A stretch of 64,000 bases of DNA from Rhodomicrobium sp. R_RK_3 (GTDB taxonomy: Bacteria; Pseudomonadota; Alphaproteobacteria; Rhizobiales; Rhodomicrobiaceae). Made by a program: the position numbers and the translations under genes. Within the stretch, counting starts at the first letter, position 1; each line of letters opens with the position of its first letter. The notes under the pieces are model-generated. The model was not told where the DNA came from. It did no database searches and was given only the letters and a program-made list of their open reading frames with translations. Positions 7,098 through 15,237 of this stretch are shown here, piece after piece. The stretch is from contig NZ_MWLK01000032.1 of NCBI RefSeq assembly GCF_002198715.1, forward strand, positions 62,001-126,000, read 5' to 3'.

Positions 7098-9002
7098 CTA
7101 CTCTTCCTTCTGCGCCAGGAACGGCGTGATGCGCATGAACTCTACCCGGCGGTTGCGCACTTCAGGCGCTTGCGTCGGGACGTAGAGATCCTGCTCGCCA
7201 TAGCCTTGCGTGACCAGATTTTCCGGCGGCACGCCGAATTCGTCGGTCAGCACGCGGGCGACGGTCTCGGCGCGGCGGTCCGACAATGACAGATTGTCCT
7301 CGTCCGAACCGACGGCGTCGGTGTGGCCGGCGATCAGGAAGACCTCCTCCGGATTGCGATCGAGGATGCGCTTGATGACATCGGCGACCTCCTGCAGGCT
7401 GCCGACCTGATCCTCGCGCACCTCCCATGAACCGAACTCGAAATTGATGGTGTTCAAATTCACCCGGCGCAGGCGGCGGCGGAGATTGTCGCTATAGCGG
7501 ATCTCGTCGAGCGTGTAGTCGCCCTCGACATCGTCGATCGGATCGGCGCTCAAGGCTTCCTCCAGCGCGTCTTCTGAGGCGCCTTCGGCTTCGACGTAAT
7601 ATTCATTGCGCGGAATGCCGATCACCGGCTCCGGCAGCTCGACATAGAAGCCGAAGCCGCCGCGGCGGCGCCGGTCATCGTCCCAGTCGCGGAAATTGCG
7701 GCCGCCGCGCCGAAATTCATTGTTGATCAGCACGATGCGCCGCCCGTTCGGCAGCACCTTGATGCGGCGGACCAGATTGCCCTTGTCGTCCTGGATGCTG
7801 ATGATCTGCACGCCGTTCGGCCGCGTGACGATGGTGCGGTCGCGCCCGCCCTGTTCTCGCTCGACGCGATAATCGCGCGCGCCGCCACGAAAACGCTCAT
7901 TTTCGTCATGCCGGATGATGACCTTGCCTTGGTCGCGCTCGATGCGGCGCTTGCCCGGCTCCTCGATGACGATGCGGCCGCCTTCCTCGCGCCGCTCGCG
8001 GCGCTGGCCGGTGATGTCCTTCAGCCTTTCGCGGGAGAATTCCCGGCGGTCGCGGCGGCGCTCCTGCATCTGGTCATTGGTGAAGGTCCGGCGCGGATCG
8101 CCCTCGCTGCCGCCTTCGGCCTGACCCCGGCCCGGACCGCCATCGCGCCCGCCCGGCTTGAACCTGTCGCGCCGATCGCCCGGGCCGTCCTGGCCCTGGA
8201 GGGTGCGGCCTTCCGCGCCCGGGCCGCCCTCACGCTTGTCGCCGCCCTGACCCGGCTGGCCCTGCCCTTGCAGCGTCCGCCGCTCGGCACCTGGGCCGCC
8301 TTCGCGCTTGTCGCCGCCCTGACCGGGCTGGCCCTGCCCTTGCAGCGTCCGCCGCTCGGCACCCGGGCCGCCCTCGCGCTTGTCGCCGCGCTGGCCGTCA
8401 TCCTGCTTCTGGCCGGCGCGCTGGCGCCGCTCCTGCTCTTCCTTTTCGCGCTGGGCGCGCAAGGCCCGCTCGCGCTCATCCTGCTGGCGCTCGCGAAGCT
8501 GCTCGCCGCTCTGCTGCGGCGGCGTCTTGATCCGCCGGTCGGGACCGTCATCCTCGCGCCGGTCGCCGCCCTGGCCCTGCCGCGCGCCATTGCGCTGCTG
8601 CTCTTCGATCCTTTCGCGCAAGGCGCGGCCGCGATCTTCGCCCTGCTGCTGTTGCCGGTCGCCGCCGCCCTGCTCCGTCTGCTCGCGCCGGAACTGCTGC
8701 CGCTGATTATCGCCGCCGCCACCCTGGCCGCCTTGGCTTCGGTGCTGACGGTCATCGCCGCCGCGATGATCCTGCCCGCCGCCGCCACCGCCGCGCTGGT
8801 CCTGGCCGCCGCCGCCACGATGGTCCTGCTGGTCGCGGGCCCTCTCGCGGCGCCGCTTGTCATCGTCCTGATCGCCTTGCGCCTGCGCGAGCTGGAACTG
8901 CGTCGCTCCAAGGGCGCGCGGCTCCGCCCGCGCCGAACCGGCCACGGCAATCCCCATCGCCGTTCCGATCAGCAAAAACTCTCTTGTGCCTATCCGAAGC
9001 AT
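7098..9002 (-). CDS. OmpA-family outer membrane protein with a long low-complexity Q/R/G/D-rich region
   Basis: A 634-residue exported protein. A signal peptide (MLRIGTREFLLIGTAMGIAV, then AGSARA) is followed by roughly 300 residues made almost only of G, Q, R, D and E, including three copies of a 24-residue unit beginning GGDKREGGPGAERRT. A central region mentions PNGRRIVLINNEFRR, and the C-terminus (about 520-634) is an OmpA-like peptidoglycan-binding domain: FLIAGHTDAVGSDEDNLSLS and RAETVARVL with the usual Asp/Arg ligands to diaminopimelate. I moved the start to the ATG at 9002 because AGGGGCGAGGAA lies directly before it and the signal peptide begins there. It probably links the outer membrane or periplasm to peptidoglycan; the charged region may be a disordered spacer. 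Confidence 0.87.
   Translation of the reverse strand: MLRIGTREFLLIGTAMGIAVAGSARAEPRALGATQFQLAQAQGDQDDDKRRRERARDQQDHRGGGGQDQRGGGGGGQDHRGGDDRQHRSQGGQGGGGDNQRQQFRREQTEQGGGDRQQQQGEDRGRALRERIEEQQRNGARQGQGGDRREDDGPDRRIKTPPQQSGEQLRERQQDERERALRAQREKEEQERRQRAGQKQDDGQRGDKREGGPGAERRTLQGQGQPGQGGDKREGGPGAERRTLQGQGQPGQGGDKREGGPGAEGRTLQGQDGPGDRRDRFKPGGRDGGPGRGQAEGGSEGDPRRTFTNDQMQERRRDRREFSRERLKDITGQRRERREEGGRIVIEEPGKRRIERDQGKVIIRHDENERFRGGARDYRVEREQGGRDRTIVTRPNGVQIISIQDDKGNLVRRIKVLPNGRRIVLINNEFRRGGRNFRDWDDDRRRRGGFGFYVELPEPVIGIPRNEYYVEAEGASEDALEEALSADPIDDVEGDYTLDEIRYSDNLRRRLRRVNLNTINFEFGSWEVREDQVGSLQEVADVIKRILDRNPEEVFLIAGHTDAVGSDEDNLSLSDRRAETVARVLTDEFGVPPENLVTQGYGEQDLYVPTQAPEVRNRRVEFMRITPFLAQKEE
8190..8396 (-). 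repeat. 72-base tandem repeat inside the OmpA-family gene
   Basis: CTTGTCGCCG recurs at 8235, 8307 and 8379, exactly 72 bases apart, and the intervening sequence is nearly identical. It encodes about three copies of a 24-residue unit. In-frame period and high identity suggest recent slippage or recombination, so copy number could vary between strains. Confidence 0.88.
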
Positions 9003-9172
9003 TTCCTCGCCCCTTTTTGGAAATTTCAAGCCGCGCGGCCTCATCGTGGAAGATCACGCCGCGTCATTCATGCCGACCATCGCGCGTTTTTTGTGACTGT
9101 GCGCTGAACGACTGTCCCATAACGAAGCAATCAAGCGGCGACAGAGTTCCCAAGGGGCAGAAAAGCGGCCGG
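9003..9172. promoter_or_regulatory. Upstream region of the OmpA-family gene
   Basis: 170 bases between two minus-strand genes. It must hold the promoter of the OmpA-family gene and the 3' end of the SDR transcript's upstream neighbour. I see A-rich patches near 9085-9130 but no element I can define with confidence. Confidence 0.3.
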
Positions 9173-9913
9173 TCAGGTCTCGAAACCGCCATCGACATTG
9201 AAAGTCGCGCCGGTGATATAGGTGCCGGCCTCGCTCGCCAGGAACACCGCCGTATGCGCGGTTTCCTCCGGCGTACCATAGCGGCCGAGCGCGGTCATCA
9301 TGGTCATCAGCCGGGCGTGGCGGCTCTCTTCCAGGTTCATTTCGGTGGCGATGGGGCCGGGCTGAATGGCGTTGACGGTGATGCCCAGCGAACCGAGGTC
9401 GCGGGCGAAGGCGCGGGTCATGCCGGCGACCGCGAATTTGCTGATCGCATAGAGCCCGACGCCGGGCGCCGGAACGCGCGCGCCAAAGGTGCTCGAGACG
9501 TTGATGATGCGGCCGCCGCGCGGCAGAAGCGGCACCGCCGCCTTGATGGCGATATAGGCGCCGCGCATGTTGACCGCCATGACGCGGTCGAATTCCTCGT
9601 CGCTGGTGCTCTGCAGCAGGCAGCGCCTGAACATGCCGGCATTGTTGACGAGGATATCCAGCCCGCCGAGCCGTTCATGCGCCAGCGCCACCGATGCGCG
9701 CACCGCTTCGGCGTCGCCCGCGTCCGCGCGGATAGCCTCGCCGGTGACGCCATGCGCGCGGATCGCGGCGGCCGTCGCCTCCGCCTGCGCGGGCGAGCTG
9801 AAATAGGTCAGCGCGACATCGGCGCCCGCCGCGCCGAGCGCCCGCGCGATCGCCGCCCCGATGCCACGGCTCGCGCCGGTGACCAGCGCCTTCTTGCCCG
9901 ACAGCACGCCCAT
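9173..9913 (-). CDS. SDR family NAD(P)-dependent oxidoreductase
   Basis: A 246-residue classical short-chain dehydrogenase/reductase. It shows the cofactor motif TGASRGIGAAIARAL near the N-terminus, NNAG after strand 4, the catalytic Ser in NVSSTFG, YAISK (the YxxxK pair) and the terminal NVDGGFET typical of FabG-like members. The substrate is unknown. I placed the start at the ATG at 9913 (MGVLSGKKALVTGAS), preceded by GGGGGGAACTGGGC, because longer frames run into the upstream gene. It follows the DUF1330 gene after 26 bases on the same strand, so the two are probably cotranscribed. Confidence 0.88.
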   Translation of the reverse strand: MGVLSGKKALVTGASRGIGAAIARALGAAGADVALTYFSSPAQAEATAAAIRAHGVTGEAIRADAGDAEAVRASVALAHERLGGLDILVNNAGMFRRCLLQSTSDEEFDRVMAVNMRGAYIAIKAAVPLLPRGGRIINVSSTFGARVPAPGVGLYAISKFAVAGMTRAFARDLGSLGITVNAIQPGPIATEMNLEESRHARLMTMMTALGRYGTPEETAHTAVFLASEAGTYITGATFNVDGGFET

Positions 9914-9939
9914 GCCCAGTTCCCCCCGGATCGAAAACC

Positions 9940-10230
9940 TCAGCTCGCGCCTTCCACGATGACGATCTCGCCATCGGCGCAGGTCTGCCGGATGGCGGCG
10001 GCGATCTGATATTCCGGCGAGTGGTAGCACGCCAGCGCCTGTTCGAAGCTGTCGAATTCAATAATCACATTGCGCGGGCGCCCTTCGCCCTCGACAGCTT
10101 CCGAGCGGCCGCCCCGCGCAAGGAAGCGCGCGCCATATTTCTGGAATGGAGCCTTGGTCGCCTCCACATATTGCGGATAGATGTCGGCATTGTTGACGGT
10201 GACGCGGGCAACCCAATAAGCCTTGGCCAT
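9940..10230 (-). CDS. DUF1330 domain-containing protein
   Basis: A 96-residue protein matching the DUF1330 family, a ferredoxin-like dimeric alpha/beta barrel fold. Family features visible are KAYWVARVTV at the start, PRNVIIEFDSFEQALACYHS in the middle and the repeated hydrophobic strand EIVIVEGAS at the end. No biochemical function is established for the family. GGGAGTGAATC precedes the ATG. It is the first gene of a likely two-gene unit with the SDR at 9173-9913; it is divergent from moaE. Confidence 0.88.
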   Translation of the reverse strand: MAKAYWVARVTVNNADIYPQYVEATKAPFQKYGARFLARGGRSEAVEGEGRPRNVIIEFDSFEQALACYHSPEYQIAAAIRQTCADGEIVIVEGAS

Positions 10231-10329
10231 GATTCACTCCCAGCATTTGCGAGCGCCAGCATAGTCCGGCGCGGCGGCTTTGTGGAGGGAGAGGCGGAGG
10301 CCGCAAGGACTTTCGACAGGAGACAGGCC

Positions 10330-10782
10330 GTGATCCGGGTTCAAGGGGACGATTTCGATGTCGGCGCGGAGATCGCCGGGCTGACCGCCGGGCGCGAGGA
10401 TATCGGCGCGGTGGTGAGCTTTACCGGCATCGTGCGCGGGGGCAGCGGCGAGCGCGCCATCCGCGCCATGACGCTGGAGCATTATCCCGGCATGACCGAG
10501 CGCGAGCTCGAACGCATCGAAGCCGAAGCCCGCGACCGCTGGCCGCTGAGCGCGAGTCTGGTGGTGCATCGCCATGGCCGGCTGATGCCCGGCGAGAATA
10601 TCGTGCTGGTGGTGACGGCCTCCGCGCACCGGCAAGCCGCATTCGAGGCGGCCTCGTTCCTGATGGATTACCTGAAAACCAGCGCCCCGTTCTGGAAAAA
10701 GGAAGAGCGCCTCGCCGGAGGTGATGGCTGGGTCGAGGCCAAGGCGGATGATGACGCGGCGGCTGGGCGGTGGGGGAAATAG
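10330..10782 (+). CDS. moaE: Molybdopterin synthase catalytic subunit MoaE
   Basis: A 150-residue protein. MoaE inserts the dithiolene sulfurs into precursor Z (cPMP) to make molybdopterin, using the thiocarboxylated C-terminus of MoaD. The family signatures are VVSFTGIVRG near residue 35, the conserved LEHYPGMTE, VVHRHGRL and the catalytic-lysine region LKTSAPFWKKEE. I chose the GTG at 10330, with AGGAGACAGG just before it. Usually moaD is directly upstream; here no moaD is present, so the small subunit must be elsewhere. The neighbour moaB is convergent across repeat A. Molybdenum cofactor is needed for the formate dehydrogenase and the iorAB-like enzyme in this window. Confidence 0.93.
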   Translation: MIRVQGDDFDVGAEIAGLTAGREDIGAVVSFTGIVRGGSGERAIRAMTLEHYPGMTERELERIEAEARDRWPLSASLVVHRHGRLMPGENIVLVVTASAHRQAAFEAASFLMDYLKTSAPFWKKEERLAGGDGWVEAKADDDAAAGRWGK

Positions 10783-10798
10783 GCGGCCAACCCTCATC

Positions 10799-10906
10799 CG
10801 TCGCCCCGGCCGTAAGAGCCGGGGCCCACTCGCCTCTCCCTTACCCTCAGTGCTTGCGGATCTGCCATTGGGTCCCGGCTCGGCCTGACGGCCGTCCGGG
10901 ACGACG
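10799..10906. repeat. Intergenic palindromic repeat, family A copy 3
   Basis: Starts with CGTCGCCCCGGCCGTAAGAG and ends with GCCGTCCGGGACGACG. It lies between the convergent genes moaE and moaB. Same ends as copies 4 and 5 but in the opposite orientation. Confidence 0.82.
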
Positions 10907-10914
10907 AAGTTCGC

Positions 10915-11451
10915 CTACTTCCGGTGCTCTTCCAGCCTCGGCATGATCTCGACGAAATTGCAGGGCCGGTGGCGGAAGTCGAGCTGCGACTTCAAAATGC
11001 CGTCCCAGGCGTCGCGGCAGGCGCCAGGCGAGCCGGGCAGGCAGAAAACATAGGTGCCGCCGATCACGCCCGCCAAGGAGCGCGACTGCACGGTCGAGGT
11101 GCCGATCTTCTGGAAGCTGATCAGGTGCATGACGACGGAAAAGCCGTCGATCTCTTTCTCGAAAAGCGGGCGCAGAGCCTCCGGCGTCACGTCGCGGCCG
11201 GTAAGGCCGGTGCCGCCGGTCGTGATGATGGCGTCGATCTCCCTATCCGCCGACCAGCGCTTGACCAGCGCCTGAATCTCGGTCGTCTCGTCGCGGCAGA
11301 TGGCGCGGTCGGCGAGCTGATGGCCCGCCTCGGTCAACAGCGAGGCGAGCAGCGCGCCGGATTTGTCGTCCTCCAGCTTGCGCGTGTCCGACACCGTCAG
11401 CACGGCGATGCGCACGGGCTTGAATGGGCGGGATTCGTCGATGCCTGGCAT
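10915..11451 (-). CDS. moaB: Molybdenum cofactor biosynthesis protein MoaB
   Basis: A 178-residue MoaB/MogA-fold protein, which adenylylates molybdopterin before molybdate insertion. Visible features are IAVLTVSDTR near the start, IDAIITTGGTGLTGRDVTPE (the conserved TTGGTG and D of the pterin site), and LPGSPGA towards the end. Length fits MoaB. It is preceded by GAGG and an ATG at 11451. It is alone on its strand here, upstream of which lies the secreted protein at 11515-12033 (63 bases). The MogA paralog is an alternative name for the same function. Confidence 0.93.
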   Translation of the reverse strand: MPGIDESRPFKPVRIAVLTVSDTRKLEDDKSGALLASLLTEAGHQLADRAICRDETTEIQALVKRWSADREIDAIITTGGTGLTGRDVTPEALRPLFEKEIDGFSVVMHLISFQKIGTSTVQSRSLAGVIGGTYVFCLPGSPGACRDAWDGILKSQLDFRHRPCNFVEIMPRLEEHRK

Positions 11452-11514
11452 ATAACCTCGGCTGGTCGCGATCCCGGCGGGCGCTTTCTCGCCTCCCGCC
11501 GGGGTCGGACAATG

Positions 11515-12033
11515 CTATTTCGACAGCGAGACGGTTGCCACCGGAACGTGGCGGCCGGCGCCGGGATCGAACTGGGTGATGGTTAGCGACTGCTTGCCGC
11601 CGGTGACGCGGACGGCAAACCGGCCCTTAAAATTGGGTCCGTCGACTTCGATATTCATGCGGTCGCCGCCGATCTTGCCGGCCACGCTGCCGGTATTGTT
11701 GGCAACCTTTTCTTCCCAGCGGCCCGACACGCTGTCGCCTTCGCAGGAGACGTTGGCGGTCGCCTCGAACTTATAATCGGTGCCGGCGCAGGAAATCTTC
11801 TGCGCGACCTTGCCGCCTGAATTGTTGTAATTGACGCGGCAGGAAATCCGCTCCTCGGCGCCGCCGATGGGCTTCACCGTGCCCGAGCCGCGCCAGGCGC
11901 CGTTGAGATTCTTGATCAGTTCCGTGCCCGAGGCGCCGCAAGCGGCGAAAGCGGGGCTGGCGAACGCGCCTCCGGCGACGGCCGCGAGGACCAGTCCGGC
12001 GCAAATGGGTCGTGCGATTTTTGCAAATGTCAT
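11515..12033 (-). CDS. Small secreted protein of unknown function
   Basis: A 172-residue protein with a clear Sec signal peptide: MTFAKIARPICAGLVLAAVA followed by a small-residue region ending FASPAFA, with cleavage predicted before ACGASG. The mature part is rich in short beta-strand-like stretches and has four Cys (ACGAS, ISCRV, ISCAG, VSCEG), suggesting two disulfides and a lipocalin-like or beta-sandwich fold; that fold is a guess. The ATG at 12033 is preceded by AGGGAAG. I do not recognise the family. It is likely periplasmic. Confidence 0.75.
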   Translation of the reverse strand: MTFAKIARPICAGLVLAAVAGGAFASPAFAACGASGTELIKNLNGAWRGSGTVKPIGGAEERISCRVNYNNSGGKVAQKISCAGTDYKFEATANVSCEGDSVSGRWEEKVANNTGSVAGKIGGDRMNIEVDGPNFKGRFAVRVTGGKQSLTITQFDPGAGRHVPVATVSLSK

Positions 12034-12225
12034 GAAGCTTCCCTGCCTAAAGTTTGGGCGCACCGTCGCCGCGTTCGTTTGAACCAATTCTTCCGGAATC
12101 AAAAGCCGGCGGGGGGAGTTTGCGCGATGGGGTCCAAACGATTGATGAATGCCTCACGATGAAATAGGTTGCCAATCGCCTGCGGAAAATAGCCAAATGC
12201 CGCGCGTTCGCGCATTTTCCCGGAT

Positions 12226-13038
12226 TCAGGCGATTTTCGGCCACAGCGCGTAGAAGTGGTGGACCGGCCCGCTGCCATGTCCGATGGCCAGATCATCCGC
12301 CTTTATCAATGCATTGGTGAGGTAGACCTTGGCCTCGCGCACGGCGTCCAGCATGGTCATGCCCTTGGCGAGCGAGGCCGTTATGGCCGAGGCAAGCGTA
12401 CAGCCGGTGCCATGGGTATGCTTGGTGCGGATGCGGTCGGCGGCGAGGCGGACGATGTTGCTGCCGTCGAGAAAAATATCGACCGCCTCAGGGCCGCTGC
12501 CGTGGCCGCCCTTCATCAGCACGGCTTTCGCGCCGAGCGAGAGCAGCAGCTCGCCCTGGCTGACCATCATCTTTTCGTCGACCGCCTCCGCCGCCCCGAG
12601 CAGCCGCGCCGCTTCGGGAATGTTCGGCGTGACGATATCGGCGAGCGGCAGCAGATGGGCGCGCAGGGCAAATTCCGCGCCGCCATCGAGCAGCGGATCG
12701 CCGCTTCCCGCCACCATGACGGGATCGAGCACGATCTGCGGCCCGGCCCAGGCGGTCAGTTTCTCCGCGACGGAGATGATCGCCGCCTCGGTGCCGAGCA
12801 TGCCGATCTTCACCGCCCGCACATCGAGATCGGAGAAGACGGCGTCCATCTGGGCGCGAATGAAATCCGGCGGCACCATATGGATGGCGCTGACACCCTT
12901 GGTGTTTTGCGCGGTCAGCGCCGCGATGACCGAAGCGCCATAGACGCCGAGCGCCGAAAACGTCTTCAGATCCGCTTGAATGCCGGCGCCTCCCGAGGAA
13001 TCGGAGCCGGCGATGGTGAGGGCGATCGGCGATATCAT
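12226..13038 (-). CDS. thiD: Hydroxymethylpyrimidine/phosphomethylpyrimidine kinase
   Basis: A 270-residue ribokinase-fold kinase that phosphorylates HMP and HMP-P for thiamine synthesis. It has TIAGSDSSGGAGIQADLKT at the N-terminus, the ALTAQNT motif, VKIGMLG, LDPVMVA, and the anion-hole/catalytic-base motif HTHGTGCTLASAI (GTGC with Asp replaced by Cys, as usual in ThiD). Length is standard. No other thiamine genes are nearby, so it appears to be a stand-alone locus. Gap to the next gene upstream is 104 bases. Confidence 0.95.
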   Translation of the reverse strand: MISPIALTIAGSDSSGGAGIQADLKTFSALGVYGASVIAALTAQNTKGVSAIHMVPPDFIRAQMDAVFSDLDVRAVKIGMLGTEAAIISVAEKLTAWAGPQIVLDPVMVAGSGDPLLDGGAEFALRAHLLPLADIVTPNIPEAARLLGAAEAVDEKMMVSQGELLLSLGAKAVLMKGGHGSGPEAVDIFLDGSNIVRLAADRIRTKHTHGTGCTLASAITASLAKGMTMLDAVREAKVYLTNALIKADDLAIGHGSGPVHHFYALWPKIA

Positions 13039-13142
13039 AGTGAATTAAATAAGCGTTGGGGGACCGGCTTGCGAGCCTTGGCGCGCGAATGCGCACAGCT
13101 TGTGGCCAGCGGGCCGCTGAGGCCGCCTTTTCTTTGGCGCCG

Positions 13143-13757
13143 CTACACCGTCTCCAGCCAGTTCCGGGTCAGATCGACGTCGCCTTGGGTGAGGCCGTGC
13201 GAGGCGGGGAGCACATGCCGCTCCACCTTCGCGCCGCGCTCGGTGAAAAGCGCCTCGAGGCGGGCGGATTGGCCCGGCGGCATCAGCGGGTCGAGCCTGC
13301 CGAAGAGCAGCAGCACGGGTTTCCCGGAGAGGTTGACCGGCGCGTCCGGTTCGAACGGCACCATCGGCCGCAAGAGGGCCGCGCCGGCGATGGCGTCGGG
13401 CCGGAGCAGCATCATGCCCGCCGCGATATTGGCGCCGTTGGAATAGCCGAGCGCGAACAGCCGCGTCCGGTCGATGCGGTAATGCTCGATGGCGGCTTCG
13501 ATGAACTGGGCCAGCTCCTCGGCGCGCGCCTTCAGGTCGGCGACGTCGAACACGCCTTCTGCGAGCCGCCTGAAGAAGCGCGGCATGCCGTTTTCCAGCA
13601 CCTTGCCGCGCGGCGACAGCAGCGCCCAGCCCGGCGCCAGCTCCTGGGCGAGGCCGATCAGGTCGCGCTCGTCCCCGCCCGTGCCGTGCAGCAGGAGCAG
13701 CGTGTTGCCGGTATCGCCCGGCTCGAACCGGTGGATGAAGCCCAGATCGCCGCTCAT
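13143..13757 (-). CDS. Alpha/beta hydrolase, phospholipase/carboxylesterase type
   Basis: A 204-residue serine hydrolase of the small carboxylesterase group (YpfH/MhqD-like). It has LLLLHGTGGDERD (oxyanion region), the nucleophile elbow GYSNGANIA, PVLLLFGRLDPLMPP carrying the catalytic Asp, and LPASHGLT with the catalytic His. The likely substrate is a short-chain ester, but this cannot be read. The ATG at 13757 is preceded by GAGGAGAGCGGA, which decides the start over an upstream in-frame ATG. It begins 10 bases after the upstream membrane protein gene, so the pair is cotranscribed. Confidence 0.88.
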   Translation of the reverse strand: MSGDLGFIHRFEPGDTGNTLLLLHGTGGDERDLIGLAQELAPGWALLSPRGKVLENGMPRFFRRLAEGVFDVADLKARAEELAQFIEAAIEHYRIDRTRLFALGYSNGANIAAGMMLLRPDAIAGAALLRPMVPFEPDAPVNLSGKPVLLLFGRLDPLMPPGQSARLEALFTERGAKVERHVLPASHGLTQGDVDLTRNWLETV

Positions 13758-13767
13758 TCCGCTCTCC

Positions 13768-14424
13768 TCAAGGTTTGGGCCGGGTCGCAAGAACCAGATA
13801 GACAAGCACGATGACAGGCACCGCCAAGCTTAGATAGGACACCACACTATAGCCTATCGCGCCGAGCAGCGCGCCCACCGCGAAACCGACGACGGCGGCC
13901 GCAAGGTTCCGCGTCCGCGCGGCGTTGGCTTTCGGCCCGGCGCGCAAGAGATCGACACTGTCTATCACGGCTTGCGTCACATTGCCCGTCATCACGGTGG
14001 TCGGCGTGCCGGGATGGGTCAGGCGGCCGCCGGCATTCTGCACCGCCATGGCGGCGACACCGGCGAGGCCCGTCAGCACGGCGGGCAGCGTGTCGGCATT
14101 GCCGAACGGCTCGCCAAAGAGCCCGGCCAGCATGAAGGCGACCAGCAGCACGATCTCGATGATGAGCACCGGCCGCGCCAGATCGCGCCCGGCGCTTTCG
14201 GCCCGGCGCACCGCGACGGCGACCGCCGCGACGACGGCGATGAACACCGGCAGGGCCAGCAGCTTGGCGATCAGCCCGGTCGGGCTCCCCGCGATGCCGG
14301 AACCGATCAGCACGAAATTGCCGGTGACATGGGCGGTGAACAGGCCGAACAGCGCGATGAAGCCGACCGTATCGACGAAGCCCGCCACGAAGCTCAAGGC
14401 GATGACGGGGATGAGGGCGGGCAT
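13768..14424 (-). CDS. YoaK-family (DUF1275) membrane protein
   Basis: A 218-residue integral membrane protein with about six hydrophobic segments. The family-defining N-terminal sequence is seen as FVAGFVDTVGFIALFGLFTA followed by HVTGN, and a second half motif as PTTVMTGNVTQ. DUF1275 proteins are of unknown function; a transport role is often proposed. It lies immediately upstream of the hydrolase at 13143-13757 with a 10-base gap. A tiny Cys-containing open frame ends one base before its ATG (see 14426-14560). Confidence 0.9.
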   Translation of the reverse strand: MPALIPVIALSFVAGFVDTVGFIALFGLFTAHVTGNFVLIGSGIAGSPTGLIAKLLALPVFIAVVAAVAVAVRRAESAGRDLARPVLIIEIVLLVAFMLAGLFGEPFGNADTLPAVLTGLAGVAAMAVQNAGGRLTHPGTPTTVMTGNVTQAVIDSVDLLRAGPKANAARTRNLAAAVVGFAVGALLGAIGYSVVSYLSLAVPVIVLVYLVLATRPKP

Positions 14425-14425
14425 G

Positions 14426-14560
14426 TCAGGCCGAATCCTTGCAGCAGGCGCCTGTGCAGTGTGAACCGCGCGGATGGCGCGGGGCTTGGACGGCCCTGCA
14501 CACGCAAGAGCCGGTCCGCCTTGCCGCAGCGAAAATGAGCCGCTTCATGAGCTTCGGCAT
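14426..14560 (-). CDS. Possible 44-residue Cys-rich leader ORF upstream of the YoaK-like gene
   Basis: An open frame starting MPKLMKRLIFAAARR and ending CTGACCKDSA, with five Cys. Its TGA is separated from the DUF1275 ATG by a single base (TGACATG), an arrangement that allows translational coupling. Its ribosome-binding site is weak (CGGGACCA). I do not recognise the sequence. It may be a leader peptide or simply chance; the surrounding 312-base gap (14425-14736) otherwise holds no clear gene. Confidence 0.2.
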   Translation of the reverse strand: MPKLMKRLIFAAARRTGSCVCRAVQAPRHPRGSHCTGACCKDSA

Positions 14561-14736
14561 TGGTCCCGGCTCGAGATTGCGATTAGACTGTCTTGGCGAG
14601 AGGTCCGCGGGCGCCTCATCGCCGCGTGTGGCGACCCGCAAAATACCACCAGTCCATCGAAACCGCGTGCGGGCGTTCGTCGCGTCGGAAGGCATTGGTG
14701 ATGCTGAGGGCCCCCTCACCGGATGGGGCAAGGCTG

Positions 14737-15213
14737 ATGACGGCGGCAAGCGCAGGCATTCTGATGTATCGGCGGCAGGGCGGCGCGCTCGAAGTGCTGC
14801 TCGTGCATCCCGGCGGCCCATTCTGGCGGCACAAGGATTTCGGCGCCTGGTCGATTCCCAAGGGCGGCTTCGGCGAGGGCGAGGACGCCGAGTCGGCGGC
14901 GCGGCGGGAATTTGCCGAAGAGCTCGGCGGGGCGGCCATCGGCCCGCTCGAGGCGCTGGGCGAGGTGCGCCAGCGCGGCGGTAAGCGCGTCACCGCCTTC
15001 GCGCTCGAAGGCGATCTCGACGTCGCCGCCATCCGCAGCAATGCCTTCGAGCTGGAATGGCCGCCGCGCAGCGGCCGTATCCAAACCTATCCGGAGGTCG
15101 ACCGTGCCGGCTGGTTCGGCCTCGCGGAAGCGCATGACAAGATCCTGGCCAGCCAGCGCCCGTTCCTCGACCGGCTCGTCGCCTCCCTCGGCGGGGGTGA
15201 CGGCAAGCCTTAG
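14737..15213 (+). CDS. NUDIX hydrolase
   Basis: A 158-residue single-domain NUDIX protein. The box fits the consensus exactly: GGFGEGEDAESAARREFAEE followed by LGG, i.e. GX5EX7REUXEEXGU, giving Mg-dependent hydrolysis of a nucleoside diphosphate linked to another group. It also has WSIPKGGFG, as in diadenosine polyphosphate hydrolase-like members. The substrate is not determinable. I favour the ATG at 14737 (MTAASAGILMYRR); an in-frame ATG at 14701 with GGAAGG upstream is an alternative that would add 12 residues. Confidence 0.9.
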   Translation: MTAASAGILMYRRQGGALEVLLVHPGGPFWRHKDFGAWSIPKGGFGEGEDAESAARREFAEELGGAAIGPLEALGEVRQRGGKRVTAFALEGDLDVAAIRSNAFELEWPPRSGRIQTYPEVDRAGWFGLAEAHDKILASQRPFLDRLVASLGGGDGKP

Positions 15214-15237
15214 CCCGCCGGTCCCCACGCGGGGGAA

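Noticed and set aside
7908-9107. 399-residue hydrophobic open frame on the plus strand opposite the OmpA-family gene
   Set aside because: It is a mirror of the G/Q/R/D-rich coding region; Ala/Leu-rich composition comes from the complement of repeated GC-rich codons. No ribosome site, no family features.
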